Shown: one piece after another, positions 17,644-26,276 of the stretch
Layout: each line of letters starts with the position of its first letter
How positions within the stretch are numbered: position 1 is the first letter of the stretch
Source of the DNA: Pyrinomonadaceae bacterium
GTDB taxonomy: Bacteria > Acidobacteriota > Blastocatellia > Pyrinomonadales > Pyrinomonadaceae
Length of the DNA: 64,000 nt
Assembly (NCBI GenBank): GCA_036277115.1
Contig: DASUNM010000023.1
Location: forward strand, 62,001 to 126,000
Direction of reading: 5' to 3'
Position numbers and translations under genes: made by a program
Notes under the pieces: generated by a model
Told to the model about the DNA's origin: nothing
Seen by the model: only the letters and a program-made list of their open reading frames with translations
The model's database searches: none

Positions 17644-20157
17644 TTACCTGAATCCCTGGCCAATCTGCTCAGTCCCGAAAGTGCCGAGGCCGTTGAGGCG
17701 GAAGGCGAAGACCATGCGGTTCTCGCTCCGCAATGCCAGATTGAAGGTGAAGTACTGCATGGTGACGGCGCAGCACTTCCATGTGTAACCGAGCGTCGCG
17801 GTCGAGCTGACCAGCGCGCGCTCGCCGGCGAACGGATGCTTCTGAAAATCGAAGAACAGTGAGAGACCGCCGAATAATCCATTTTCACGATCACCAAAAA
17901 ATACAGACGGGCTCCATTGTGAGCCCCGCAATGTTCCCGGCTCAGCGCCCTGCGGGTTTGCAAACTGCCTGAGCGACGGCACCAGTTCAACCGCACGCGT
18001 GTAGTAGAAAGTTGAAAACGCTTCGATGATAGCCGTGCGATTGAAGCCCACCGTAGCCGCCATCGCCCGCAGCCCGCCGCCGCGCGTGTCGATGTCGCTG
18101 CGAAAGTCAGCGAACGTGTGCTGTGTCGGCCGATAACGCACGTCGATGTTCAGGGGCGAGAAGCGCCGCGGCACCGCGCCATAGCTAAAAGCCGAGAATG
18201 TGTCGATCGGATAGAACTGATTGCGCTGTCCGGGAATTAGCGCGCCGCCAAAGAACCGATCGAAGAAATACTTTCCGCGTAAGGTGATGGTCAACGCTTC
18301 GTAGGGCTGGGTCGCCAGCGAGTCTTTCTTCTCGCGCGCGAGTCGCGCTGCGGTCGGCCCGACACTTTCCGTGGAGCGACGCGTGAAGAAACGATTGGTT
18401 AAGCCGAACTCAATCTCGTTCGTGTTAGCGATCGCATCGACATAATCGAAACGAATGATCCGGTGAAAATCATCGATGCCTGCAATGCGACGATAAGTGA
18501 TGTACGGCTCGATCACGTGACGAAAGCGAACTGAGCCGTCGTCGCGGCGGAAGTTGCGGGCGAGCGCCGGCGGCCGCACGTCTAATTCAAATTCGCCGTA
18601 ACCGCGCACGACGTCGCGAGGCGTCACCAACTGCGTCACCGGGTCGAATGAATTGGAATAATAAGTGCCGCGCACGCCGGCCGTTGCGGTCACGGACCAG
18701 CCCGCAAACGTCAATGGCACCGAAACGACGGGATGAAAATCAAAACGCTGCACAATCGACGGAGTGAAGATTGGATCGCGACCCACCTCATCGCGGAAGA
18801 GGGCAAGGTCACCCGCGGTTTCTTTGCGGCTGACGCCTTCGACGCCACTCTCCCACGACAGATATACGGGCAGCTCCTTCAGCCAGCGCACAATCGATGG
18901 ACGGCGATCGAAATTAAGACTGGGCAGTTGACGAAGACGAATCTGGGAATTCTGAAGCGAGGTTGCTTGCGAATTCATCCGAAAGTTCAGGCTGTACGCG
19001 TTGTAGTTCTTGTTGATGAAAACCTGCGAACGCTCTTCCGGTGAAATCGCTTTCTGAATCGTGTCCGAAAACCTCTGCCGGAACGCCAGGTTCGAAGTGA
19101 TATTCACGTCGGCCGCCGCCAGGAAGCCATTGGGAAAGTAGTGCACCGCGTCGACGTAGAAGCTCGAGCCGCCCTCATCCGGATGATCCGCGTCTTCTTT
19201 CGGCCCGAGCACGCGATCTTTAACGATGAAAAATCCGAGGTTCATGAACGAGCGCGAGTTGGCTCGCGTCCGCAGGTCGCCACCGATTCCGTAACCGCGC
19301 TTCGAATACAAGTCTCCGCGCAGAGTGAAATCAGCCGACCGGCCGAGCGTCAGGTAGTAAGCCTCAGAAATTCGAAAGCCTTTTTCTCCCGACGCGCTGA
19401 AGGTCGGGGTTAAGAATCCGGAAGATCGATCGCGATGCTTGATCGAAATCGACACGTAGGGCATGAAGATCACCGGCAGGCGCTTGATGCGAAACGACGC
19501 CGACTTAATCCGCACTCGATCGCCCGTCTTGATCGTGGCTCTCTTTGCGCGAAAGCTCCACTTCGGAACTTCTTCGTCGCAGGCGGTGATTTCGCCGTTA
19601 ATGACGACAATGGTCGTCAGGTTGACCTTCTCGACACGATCGGCCGTGAAGTACATGCGCGTGCCGTCTTGCGTCTGGTTCGTATAGCCGGTCGAGTTGA
19701 CGAAGAAGCCTGTCTTCGTCCGGTAATTCCATTCCGCGTGACTGCCGGTGATGCGCTGCTGATCGCCCTGATCGAAAACTACGTTGCCTTCCGCGATTAC
19801 TTTGTTCGTCGCGTCGTAGACAGTTACTTTGTCGGCTTGCAAGCGATACGTGCCGATGCGGGCGTCAACGTTGCCTTCGCAAATCGACACCCGATTTTCT
19901 GCCGGCCCGGAAATGCTTTCCCGGTTACAAACGACGCTGAGCGATTCCGTGCTCTGCGCGCCTGGCTGCTGAGCGGTCACCGTCGGCCGGATCGGTTGAT
20001 CCTGTTGCAAAGGATTTACGTTCGGCGTGTCGGTAATCGGGTTCTCGACTTTGCGATCGACCGGATTGGGTTGTTGCGCTGCAACGCGCGTGACGACAAA
20101 AAGCGCCAGCAAGAGGCATGAGAGAATGGTCAGTACGCGCGAGCTTCGCAGCAGCAC
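17644..20157 (-). CDS. lptD: LPS-assembly protein LptD (OstA)
   Basis: LptD is the outer-membrane barrel that places LPS in the outer leaflet. After a signal peptide (LLLALFVVTRVAAQQ) comes the periplasmic OstA/LptA-like beta-taco (YRLQADKVTVYDATNKVIAEGNV..., ITGSHAEWNYRTKTGFFVN), then a long barrel region with alternating strands ending NRMVFAFRLNGLGTFGTEQIGQGFR. The open frame extends to an ATG at 20232, but that stretch is a dispersed repeat read as protein (LSPHPDPLPQGEG). The GTG at 20157 sits after a purine-rich GGGAGAGGGC and directly begins the signal peptide, so I start there. The pairing of lptD with divergent lpxB fits LPS biogenesis. Identification is confident; the start is inferred. 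Confidence 0.9.
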   Translation of the reverse strand: MLLRSSRVLTILSCLLLALFVVTRVAAQQPNPVDRKVENPITDTPNVNPLQQDQPIRPTVTAQQPGAQSTESLSVVCNRESISGPAENRVSICEGNVDARIGTYRLQADKVTVYDATNKVIAEGNVVFDQGDQQRITGSHAEWNYRTKTGFFVNSTGYTNQTQDGTRMYFTADRVEKVNLTTIVVINGEITACDEEVPKWSFRAKRATIKTGDRVRIKSASFRIKRLPVIFMPYVSISIKHRDRSSGFLTPTFSASGEKGFRISEAYYLTLGRSADFTLRGDLYSKRGYGIGGDLRTRANSRSFMNLGFFIVKDRVLGPKEDADHPDEGGSSFYVDAVHYFPNGFLAAADVNITSNLAFRQRFSDTIQKAISPEERSQVFINKNYNAYSLNFRMNSQATSLQNSQIRLRQLPSLNFDRRPSIVRWLKELPVYLSWESGVEGVSRKETAGDLALFRDEVGRDPIFTPSIVQRFDFHPVVSVPLTFAGWSVTATAGVRGTYYSNSFDPVTQLVTPRDVVRGYGEFELDVRPPALARNFRRDDGSVRFRHVIEPYITYRRIAGIDDFHRIIRFDYVDAIANTNEIEFGLTNRFFTRRSTESVGPTAARLAREKKDSLATQPYEALTITLRGKYFFDRFFGGALIPGQRNQFYPIDTFSAFSYGAVPRRFSPLNIDVRYRPTQHTFADFRSDIDTRGGGLRAMAATVGFNRTAIIEAFSTFYYTRAVELVPSLRQFANPQGAEPGTLRGSQWSPSVFFGDRENGLFGGLSLFFDFQKHPFAGERALVSSTATLGYTWKCCAVTMQYFTFNLALRSENRMVFAFRLNGLGTFGTEQIGQGFR

Positions 20158-20161
20158 ATCG

Positions 20162-20195
20162 CCCTCTCCCTGTGGGAGAGGGTCGGGGTGAGGGC
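20162..20195 (+). repeat. Dispersed palindromic repeat, family C (CCCTCTCCC type), copy 1
   Basis: CCCTCTCCCTGTGGGAGAGGG is an internal hairpin followed by a GTCGGGGTGAGGGC tail. It overlaps the 5' end of the long lptD frame. The same unit is found inverted at 20294-20327 and degenerate at 26172-26264. This element is widespread in bacterial genomes (recognised through its translated form SPHPDPLPQGEG). Confidence 0.85.
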
Positions 20196-20293
20196 TTAGC
20201 GCACCGTTCGTCTCTTGGATCTTTATTCTCAACTAACCGAACCACAAACGATGAAAGAAAGTTTCGTTCTTTGTTTACGGCAGCACTAGCTTC

Positions 20294-20327
20294 GCCCCTC
20301 GCCCTACCCTCTCCCAAAGGGAGAGGG
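20294..20327 (-). repeat. Dispersed palindromic repeat, family C, copy 2 (inverted)
   Basis: GCCCCTCGCCCTACCCTCTCC followed by CAAAGGGAGAGGG is the reverse complement type of copy 1, with the same CCCTCTCCC/GGGAGAGGG hairpin. Together the two copies make a 166-base inverted structure upstream of lptD. Confidence 0.85.
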
Positions 20328-20483
20328 AAACACAATTTTTTGAGAGCCTTGCAAATAGTCAATCGCGCCTTCTGCGAAGCGATGAACCCGCAGCCGGCGC
20401 GCCGTTTTCACTAAGCAAGTGCGCCGATGCTAACATGCGCGCGCGATGGGGAACAAGCGAGTTGCTGACGAACCGAAAGCGTG

Positions 20484-20632
20484 ATCATTTGACATTTGGC
20501 ATTTGAGATTTTTCATCTGGTCATTGCAATCTCGATGTTCCTTGCGATGTCGAACGGCAACCTTCTCTAAACGAGAACGCTCGCGACTTAAATGGCCACG
20601 TGACAAATGTCAAATGCCAAATCTCAAATTGA
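20484..20632. repeat. Word array (AAATGCCAAAT type), two inverted blocks
   Basis: Block 20484-20520 carries ATTTGACATTTGGCATTTG with AGATTT after it. Block 20598-20632 carries AAATGTCAAATGCCAAATC with TCAAATT after it. The 25-base cores are near-perfect inverted copies, and each core is itself built from the iterated word CAAAT/ATTTG. The second block encodes the first residues of the long lpxB frame. Confidence 0.75.
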
Positions 20633-21800
20633 TCCCACTTCGCTCCGCTTAATGCTCGTCGCCGGTGAAGCTTCCGGCGATGCCCATGGCGCATCATTGG
20701 TGCGTGCCCTGCGCGAAGCGTCATCTCAAACGAACTTCGAATTCTTCGGCGCCACAGGCGCACAGATGCGCGCGGCTGGAGTCGAGTCGATTGTTGATAC
20801 AGACACGCTGTCCATCATGGGCCTTTGGGAGGTCGGCAGTGTGCTGCCAAAATTTCTGCGCGCGTTCGGCGATCTGAAACACGGCGCAATGGAGCGCCGT
20901 CCCGACGCGGTAGTTTTGATCGACTGGCCGGAATTCAATCTGCGACTGGCGCGTTGGCTACATCGGCGCGGCTTCCGTGTCATTTATTACGTGAGTCCTC
21001 AGGTATGGGCCTGGCGTTCATATCGCGCGCACAGCATCCGGCGCGACGTCGATCTGCTGCTCTCAATTTTGCCGTTCGAAAAAGACTGGTACGCCGCGCG
21101 TGGCATGAATCACGTTGAGTACGTCGGGCATCCGTTGGTTGGGACCGTGAGCCCAACCTTCGATCGTGAAGAATTTTGTCGCCGTCATGATCTCGATCCC
21201 GCGCAACCGATCATTACCTTCTTGCCCGGCAGCCGCCACAAAGAACTTATGCGCATCCTGCCATCAATGCTTGATGCCGGAGCGCGAATTTCAAAAACTC
21301 GACCAGACATTCAGTTCGTTCTCGTGATTGCACCCAATCGCGCCCTGACAGAGGTGCAACAGATCACTTCCCAAAGGCACGCCGGTTCGCTGCCTGGCAC
21401 GCTGCGGGTTATTCATCACGAAACGCGTGAAGCGCTGGCCGCATCCGATGCGGCGGCGATCGCCAGCGGCACGGCGACGTTAGAGGCGGCGCTGCTCGGC
21501 ACGCCGATGGTCATCGTTTACAAAGAATCGCCGATCAACTGGCATTTGCTGGGCCGGCTTATTCAGGTGGATAACTACGGATTAGTGAACCTGGTCGCAG
21601 GACGTGAAGTGGTGACGGAACTGATGCAGAACGATTTGAACGGCGAGCAGTTGGCGGGTGAACTGCTCGCCTTGCTTGAGCCTGCCCGTAACCAGGGAGT
21701 TCGAAATGAACTGCAGGAGGTTTCAGCGAAGCTTGGCGAGCAAGGAGCCTCGCAACGAGCAGCCGCAAGCATTCTGGAGTTCCTGCGCTCGAGAACCTGA
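20607..21800 (+). CDS. lpxB: Lipid-A-disaccharide synthase
   Basis: LpxB (GT19) joins UDP-2,3-diacylglucosamine and lipid X to form the lipid A disaccharide at the inner membrane. The protein opens LMLVAGEASGDAHGASLV and continues with the GLWEVGSVLPKFLRAF block, DWPEFNLRLARWLHRRG, YYVSPQVWAWRSYRAHSIRR, EYVGHPLVGTV, FLPGSRHKEL, ASGTATLEAALLGTPMVIVYK and NLVAGREVVTELMQ, covering the family end to end. Length (397) is normal. The first eight residues are encoded by a word repeat, and the ATG at 20652 is the only other candidate; it starts directly at the first strand, so I keep 20607 with low certainty. It is transcribed away from lptD. Confidence 0.95.
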   Translation: MSNAKSQIDPTSLRLMLVAGEASGDAHGASLVRALREASSQTNFEFFGATGAQMRAAGVESIVDTDTLSIMGLWEVGSVLPKFLRAFGDLKHGAMERRPDAVVLIDWPEFNLRLARWLHRRGFRVIYYVSPQVWAWRSYRAHSIRRDVDLLLSILPFEKDWYAARGMNHVEYVGHPLVGTVSPTFDREEFCRRHDLDPAQPIITFLPGSRHKELMRILPSMLDAGARISKTRPDIQFVLVIAPNRALTEVQQITSQRHAGSLPGTLRVIHHETREALAASDAAAIASGTATLEAALLGTPMVIVYKESPINWHLLGRLIQVDNYGLVNLVAGREVVTELMQNDLNGEQLAGELLALLEPARNQGVRNELQEVSAKLGEQGASQRAAASILEFLRSRT

Positions 21801-21863
21801 GCCGGCGACCTCGATCGTTTCTGAAGTGGACTCATTTCGTTCACAAACCTGTCACATTGGGTC

Positions 21864-21892
21864 TTGTACGCGCTCAGTCCGGCGGTTAGAAT
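21864..21892 (+). promoter_or_regulatory. Sigma-70-like promoter for the NlpC/P60 gene
   Basis: TTGTAC at 21864-21869 and TAGAAT at 21887-21892 are separated by exactly 17 bases. The position, about 70 bases before the gene start and clear of lpxB, fits. Seen by consensus only. Confidence 0.55.
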
Positions 21893-21965
21893 CACATTTG
21901 CTCAGCACCTCACGCATCGAGCAAGCAAGGCCCCACAAAGTTGAATAGGAGTCGATTACTTCCCT

Positions 21966-22607
21966 TTGAATTTTAGAAAACTGTTCCCCTGTCTGCTGAC
22001 TGCCGCCTGCGCGCTGTCTCTTTCCGTCACCGCTGTCGCCCAGAAAAGGAATCCTGATGATCGCCCGCGCTATGCGCTGGAGATTCATAATCCGCTTCCG
22101 GAAGCACCGACAGAAGAGCTCATCGACGACAGATCGCCAGCGCCTGCAAAGAACGCCTCTGCGGAGGTCCGCTTTCAGACGCAATTGTTCGGCGCGATTG
22201 AATCTCATTTGGGAGCCCCATATCGCTTTAACACGACCGGGCCGAACACCTTCGACTGTTCCGGTCTGGTGTGGCGCACGTTTAACGAGATCGGCGTGAA
22301 CTTCACGCGCGGTCCGGCACGCTCATACTGGGCGGTCTTTGAAGCGCCGCCGGCGAACGAGCGGTTCAAAGCCGGCACCCTGGTTTTCTTCAGTGGCCTG
22401 ACGCACGTGGGCATCGTCGCCGACGAAAAAGGTTTCTATCACGCCTCGCGCCGGAACGGTGTGATCTATTCCCCGTTTAGTGAATATTGGCTTTCGCGAA
22501 TTGACGGCTTCCGACGCGTGCCTTTGGAAGGGCTGCAGCCAATCGCGATGAAGCGTCAGCCGAAACCGGCAGTCGTTAACCTTAGCGACGAGGGAACGCC
22601 GCGCTAG
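21966..22607 (+). CDS. Secreted NlpC/P60 family cell-wall hydrolase
   Basis: A signal peptide (about residues 1-26, ending TAVAQ) leads a 213-residue protein whose C-terminal half is an NlpC/P60 papain-like domain. Catalytic Cys is C98 in TFDCSGLVWRTF, the His is H147 in LTHVGIVADE, and the third polar residue is H159 in GFYHAS. Such enzymes cut the gamma-D-Glu-diaminopimelate or nearby bonds of peptidoglycan stem peptides. The only start in frame before a stop is TTG at 21966, with an AGGAG 14 bases upstream, which is a long spacing. A promoter and a strong terminator flank it, so it is a single-gene unit. There is no SH3 or LysM domain for wall binding. Confidence 0.88.
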   Translation: MNFRKLFPCLLTAACALSLSVTAVAQKRNPDDRPRYALEIHNPLPEAPTEELIDDRSPAPAKNASAEVRFQTQLFGAIESHLGAPYRFNTTGPNTFDCSGLVWRTFNEIGVNFTRGPARSYWAVFEAPPANERFKAGTLVFFSGLTHVGIVADEKGFYHASRRNGVIYSPFSEYWLSRIDGFRRVPLEGLQPIAMKRQPKPAVVNLSDEGTPR

Positions 22608-22667
22608 CTCAGAACCACCTGCGGGACCGGGTGGTTTGTCTCACGGAAAGACTTCTATAAATGAGAA

Positions 22668-22698
22668 AGCCGTCGCGAGAGATCGCGGCGGCTTTTTT
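22668..22698 (+). terminator. Rho-independent terminator after the NlpC/P60 gene
   Basis: AGCCGTCGCGA and TCGCGGCGGCT form an 11-bp stem (one G-T pair) with a GAGA loop, followed by six T. Confidence 0.95.
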
Positions 22699-22704
22699 GT
22701 CTAA

Positions 22705-22766
22705 AGTGGCACAGACTTCAGTCTGTGATCTTCGTACTCATCAGCACCACTGAAGTCTGTGCCACT
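22705..22766. repeat. Dispersed palindromic repeat, family A (GTGGCACAGACTTCAGT)
   Basis: The 18-base arm at 22705-22722 is the exact reverse complement of 22749-22766, and each arm contains the small palindrome CAGACTTCAGTCTG or part of it. Further copies lie at 52587-52606 and 55942-56010. Confidence 0.9.
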
Positions 22767-22768
22767 TC

Positions 22769-22984
22769 TCAGTTCTTGAACACGAAACCCGGGTGGCGGC
22801 TCCTGTCTTTCTTCTCCCAAACCGCAACTATCTTATCGACGGCGATGTAAAAAACCTCGCCCTCATCATTTTTCAGCTGCAGCACGCTGTTCTCGACGCC
22901 CACACATTCGCCGCGCAGGGCTGAGGTGCCCGCGCAAATAACATCGATTTCGCGTCCGATCAGTTTTGCGAGAAGTTGTTCCAT
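22769..22984 (-). CDS. Small MM0924/LSm-like protein
   Basis: 71 residues starting MEQLLAKLIGREIDV, then SALRGECVGVENSVLQLKND and FYIAVDKIVAVWEKKD. The pattern of short strands ending in a KIVAVWEK segment resembles the small MM0924-type family and, loosely, an LSm/Hfq-like barrel; biochemical function is not established. The open frame extends upstream to 23035, but those 17 residues (RPQDAGAP...) are translated from a palindromic repeat, so the internal ATG at 22984 is the better start. There is no clear ribosome-binding site. The CxxxCxxCC gene lies 57 bases upstream on the same strand. Confidence 0.6.
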   Translation of the reverse strand: MEQLLAKLIGREIDVICAGTSALRGECVGVENSVLQLKNDEGEVFYIAVDKIVAVWEKKDRSRHPGFVFKN

Positions 22985-22987
22985 TTT

Positions 22988-23032
22988 CGGAGCGCCCGCA
23001 TCCTGCGGGCGGTTCGCAGGCATCCTGCCTGC
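22988..23032. repeat. Dispersed double hairpin repeat (GCATCCTGC type)
   Basis: GCCCGCATCCTGCGGGC and GCAGGCATCCTGCCTGC are two adjacent hairpins sharing the loop GCATCCTGC. No gene function is visible; it fills the gap between two minus-strand genes. Confidence 0.7.
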
Positions 23033-23041
23033 CACTGCGGA

Positions 23042-23476
23042 TTAGTCTTCGTCACGAAATGTAATCTGCACCAACGGCAGAACCGTCCGGTCGTTCTGCT
23101 GGCTACGTTCGAAGGTCAGCAGATCATAGTATGCGCAACGTTTGCGCGCGGGAAACTCGCGACAGGTCAGCGGACGCGCGTCGTAAATCGTGCAGCGGCG
23201 CGTTTCCAGATTGAGAAACTTACACGCTTCTCCGAGTACTGGATCTGATTTGCGGCGCAGAATGCGCTCGCCTTGCCAGGTGGTCGTGAAGCGCTTTTCG
23301 GCGGTCGCGTAGTCGACGGTGAAGTGCCTCGCCAGCCGCTTAATGTCGCGCGGCGTCACTTGCACGCGCTCGTAGATCGCGCAACAGTACGCCGGGCAAC
23401 TTGAACAATTGTAGTAGGTGCGATTCGGCACCGTTTCTATTTCGTTCGAAAGCTTTAGCCGTCCGTTGTTTCCCAT
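23042..23476 (-). CDS. YkgJ-type cysteine-cluster protein
   Basis: 144 residues with the cysteine pattern C24-x2-C27-x3-C31-C32 and a second set in CKFLN...RRCTIYDARPLTCREFPARKRC. This is the YkgJ/UPF0153 pattern, a putative zinc- or iron-binding cluster. RCTIYDARPLTCREFP is the family hallmark. No enzymatic role is established for the family. The ATG start lies 33 bases downstream of the deoxyhypusine-synthase-like gene, so the two may be co-transcribed. Confidence 0.85.
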   Translation of the reverse strand: MGNNGRLKLSNEIETVPNRTYYNCSSCPAYCCAIYERVQVTPRDIKRLARHFTVDYATAEKRFTTTWQGERILRRKSDPVLGEACKFLNLETRRCTIYDARPLTCREFPARKRCAYYDLLTFERSQQNDRTVLPLVQITFRDED

Positions 23477-23509
23477 CGTCCTTTTGAGCCTATCGCAGTC
23501 GGTCCTGAC

Positions 23510-24652
23510 CTATCGCCTGGTCGATCGTCTGTACTCAGTTAGCAACAACTCCATGAACTCTTCACGCCGGTCGTACAAGCGTCGTGGTGGCCGCGGCTTG
23601 TGCTTCGCCAGAGCGTACGCCGTAATAATCGGAAGGGCCACGGTTGAATCAAGGTAACAAACTACTGCATCGGGCAAGCGATCGGGATCCACTTTGCCCC
23701 ACGAAACGGCTTCGCCCGGCGTCGCACCGGAAAGGCCGCCCGTGTCCGGCCGCGCGTCAGTGACTTGCAGAAAATAATCGTGGCCGCGCTCATCGATGCC
23801 TAAAACTTCCTGGATCTGCGGTTCGGTTTGCAGGGCAAAATTCTTTGGCGAGCCTCCGCCGAGAATGAAGATGGCCGACTTGCCTCCGGATTTCTTCTTA
23901 TTTGAACCCTTGACCCGATCACGAATCAATCCGCGCTTCGCCGCCAGCACAATCGATGCAGTTTCATTCACGTCCAGCGAAGGATCGAAGGCGAGCTTGT
24001 TGCCTTGTAGAGCCTTCGCCGCGACGTTCATGCCAATCGATGAATCGCCAGGCGACGACGTGTAGAGCGGTACCGCATGTTCATGCGCCGCCGCCAGCAA
24101 CGATTTGTTCTTGATTCCCAGCTTTCGTTCGCGCTCCAGCACGTAACGGCCGGCACGATAGTGAAACTCGGCGGTGGACATCGGCTTTTGAAATTCGTCC
24201 GCTTCGATCATGCGGCGAAAGAACGCGTCGGTGTCGAGCAGAACTGAGTAATCAAAGAAGATGTCGTAGATCCTGACCACCTCTTCTTCGCGTAGAACGA
24301 CGTCCGAGGTCTGCGCGCTGCCTTCGTGCATCGAAAGGCCGAGACCAAAGTGCGTGTCGTGATAAAAGTTGGCGCCGGTTGAAATGATCCAGTCGATAAA
24401 GCCTGCTTTGATGAGCGGAATGAGGGCCGACATGCCGAGGCCCGCCGGCGTCAACGCGCCGGTCAACGTCACGCCGACGGTGACGTCGGGCTCGAGCATC
24501 TTCTCGGCAAACAATCCGCACGCTTCGCGCAGACGCGCCGCGTTGTAAGCGACGAACGCGTTATCGACCAGATCGACCAGCTTCGTCGTGCGCGTGATGG
24601 GCTTCGGATCGATCCGTCGCCCGCGCAGAAATTTACTTTGCTTCTTTGCCAA
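23510..24652 (-). CDS. Deoxyhypusine synthase-like enzyme
   Basis: 380 residues matching the DHS fold family: [66 protein letters not shown] and [16 protein letters not shown]. In eukaryotic DHS the Lys of the EAVSWGK motif forms the enzyme-butylamine intermediate with spermidine; that Lys is kept here (about K320). The NAD-binding and GGG segments are also intact, so the protein should be active on a polyamine. Bacteria lack eIF5A, so a polyamine product such as homospermidine or a related compound is more likely than protein modification. The start is TTG at 24652. Family membership is confident; substrate is not. Confidence 0.9.
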   Translation of the reverse strand: MAKKQSKFLRGRRIDPKPITRTTKLVDLVDNAFVAYNAARLREACGLFAEKMLEPDVTVGVTLTGALTPAGLGMSALIPLIKAGFIDWIISTGANFYHDTHFGLGLSMHEGSAQTSDVVLREEEVVRIYDIFFDYSVLLDTDAFFRRMIEADEFQKPMSTAEFHYRAGRYVLERERKLGIKNKSLLAAAHEHAVPLYTSSPGDSSIGMNVAAKALQGNKLAFDPSLDVNETASIVLAAKRGLIRDRVKGSNKKKSGGKSAIFILGGGSPKNFALQTEPQIQEVLGIDERGHDYFLQVTDARPDTGGLSGATPGEAVSWGKVDPDRLPDAVVCYLDSTVALPIITAYALAKHKPRPPRRLYDRREEFMELLLTEYRRSTRR

Positions 24653-24750
24653 CGCTTCTCAGTTGAGGAGTGAATTTAACCGCGAAGAACGATAGTCAAC
24701 GAGGAGTGAATTGTTGTCAACGTAAAAAACACGTGCCCGCCGGTAAACAA

Positions 24751-26052
24751 TCAACCCGTCGCCGTCCCGACTGGCCGAGACTCAGGAGCTTGCTTCAATC
24801 TCAGTCGCCCGATCCGTTTCTCATCAGCGTTGAGCACTTCGACTTCGAGACCGCGAAGCGTCAGTTGTTCACCTACTCGCGGCACGCTTCCCTTCTCGGC
24901 CATGACTAAACCGGCAATAGTCGTAAAGTCGTCCGCTTCGATCTCCATGTCGAACAGCCGCTCGATCTTGCCAATCTCTGTGCTGCCCAGGACCTCGTAC
25001 ACCCCGTCGCCCACGGGAACGATCTCCTCCAGCTCCTGCCTGCTGATATCTTCGTCTTCGATCTCGCCCACGATCTCTTCAAGGATGTCTTCGACGGTCA
25101 CCAGACCCGCCACGCCGCCGTATTCGTCAATCACGATGGACATGTAGGTGCGCGCCTTCTGCATCTCCTGAAGCTGCTTGTCGACCGGCTTGGTCTCAGG
25201 GACAAAGAAAACGGGCCGAATAAACGGTGTGATCGGCGAATCCGATTTGCCCAGAGAGAGCAGCGGCAACAAGTCACGGACGTAGACGATGCCTTCGATA
25301 TTGTCGATCTGATCGCGATAGACCGGCAGGCGCGAGTGACGCGATTCGATAATGATATCGCGCGCCTGGCGCACGGTCGCGTTGTTCGGCAGCGCCACAA
25401 TTTCTGTGCGCGGCGTCATCACTTCGCCCACGCGCGTGTCGCCGAATTCGATCGCCGATTGAATCAGTTCGCGCTCTTCCTCTTCGATGATGCCTTCCGC
25501 TTCGCCGACATCGATTAGGGCTTCGATGTCGTCCCCGTTGTCTTCTTCATCCTCTTCCGAAACGTCCTCTTCCACATCAACCTTGCGCATCCGATCGAAC
25601 GAGCGGTGCCAGGGTTCAGCCGCGAAACTCAGCACGCGATAAAACGGCGCGACCCACGGCAACAGGCGCAGAAGTTTTGACTCCGGATTACGCAGGGAGA
25701 TCAGGCGCGGAATAAATTGACGAAAGATTGCGGCGAGGACCAGCGTCACGGCGAGGGATACAATCAGGCCGACGGCCGCGCGTGAAAACCAGCGCAAAGA
25801 TACGAATGTGACCAGGACCGTGAAGGCGACCAGCAGGATCTGAATCGCGGCTGAAAGAGTAAAACTGAACCGCGAACGATTCTCGAGAATCTCATTGAGC
25901 AGCGGAGCGTAGCGCGCTTTCGGCTGTTCCTCGGCTTCGGCCGCGAGCCGACGCAATCCGACGTCGCTCAACTGGCCGAAAGCCATGTCCACCGTAGCGA
26001 GAAATGTCAGCGCCAGCAGCAGGAGAAAACTGACGGCTAAAGCAATTTCCAT
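24751..26052 (-). CDS. CNNM/CorC-type (HlyC) membrane protein with CBS pair
   Basis: An N-terminal DUF21/CNNM region holds about four membrane helices (MEIALAVSFLLLLALTFLATVDMAF first). A charged acidic linker (VDVEEDVSEEDEEDNGDDIEAL) precedes a CBS pair (GEVMTPRTEIVALPNN, SRHSRLPVYRDQIDNIEGIVYVRDLL, YMSIVIDEYGGVAGLVTVEDILEEIVGEI) and a C-terminal CorC_HlyC domain. Members take part in Mg2+ or Co2+ transport or efflux. The longer frame to 26130 encodes a dispersed word repeat (YSRFTIYYLVAS), so I begin at the internal ATG. It follows ybeY and phoH, the common phoH-ybeY-corC (ybeZ-ybeY-ybeX) order. Confidence 0.9.
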   Translation of the reverse strand: MEIALAVSFLLLLALTFLATVDMAFGQLSDVGLRRLAAEAEEQPKARYAPLLNEILENRSRFSFTLSAAIQILLVAFTVLVTFVSLRWFSRAAVGLIVSLAVTLVLAAIFRQFIPRLISLRNPESKLLRLLPWVAPFYRVLSFAAEPWHRSFDRMRKVDVEEDVSEEDEEDNGDDIEALIDVGEAEGIIEEEERELIQSAIEFGDTRVGEVMTPRTEIVALPNNATVRQARDIIIESRHSRLPVYRDQIDNIEGIVYVRDLLPLLSLGKSDSPITPFIRPVFFVPETKPVDKQLQEMQKARTYMSIVIDEYGGVAGLVTVEDILEEIVGEIEDEDISRQELEEIVPVGDGVYEVLGSTEIGKIERLFDMEIEADDFTTIAGLVMAEKGSVPRVGEQLTLRGLEVEVLNADEKRIGRLRLKQAPESRPVGTATG

Positions 26053-26063
26053 AGAGGCGACTA

Positions 26064-26264
26064 AATAGTAAATCGTGAATCGTGAATAGACAAAGACTTG
26101 GAGTGCGGCGACTTGTCGCCGCTTTCCCAAAGCGCTGACAGGTCAGCCACTCCAAAAATACTCGAGTGGTTCACCTTCTCCGCATGCGGGGAGGGGCATA
26201 GGGGTGGGGTCGAGGCCGTGCCAACCTCTCCCCCTAACCCCCTCTCCGCTGCTGAGAGGGGAAC
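26064..26264. repeat. Repeat cluster between ybeY and the CNNM gene
   Basis: Three different elements are packed into about 200 bases. At 26064-26089 is a word array (AGTAAATCGTGAATCGTGAAT). At 26099-26154 is a palindromic unit with TGGAGTG/CACTCCA ends and an inner GCGGCGACTTGTCGCCGC hairpin. At 26172-26264 are two opposed degenerate copies of family C (GGGGAGGGGCATAGGGG and CCTCTCCCCCTAACCCCC). No gene is supported here. Confidence 0.75.
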
Positions 26265-26276
26265 CATCTTCCTCGA

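Larger units (their letters stand above)
20158..20606. other. Divergent intergenic region lptD-lpxB filled with repeats
   Basis: About 450 bases with no supportable gene. It holds an inverted pair of GGGAGAGGG-type repeats (20162-20195 and 20294-20327) and an inverted pair of AAATGCCAAAT-type word repeats (20484-20520 and 20598-20632). Promoters for lptD and lpxB must lie here, but I could not identify hexamers with confidence. Confidence 0.6.
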
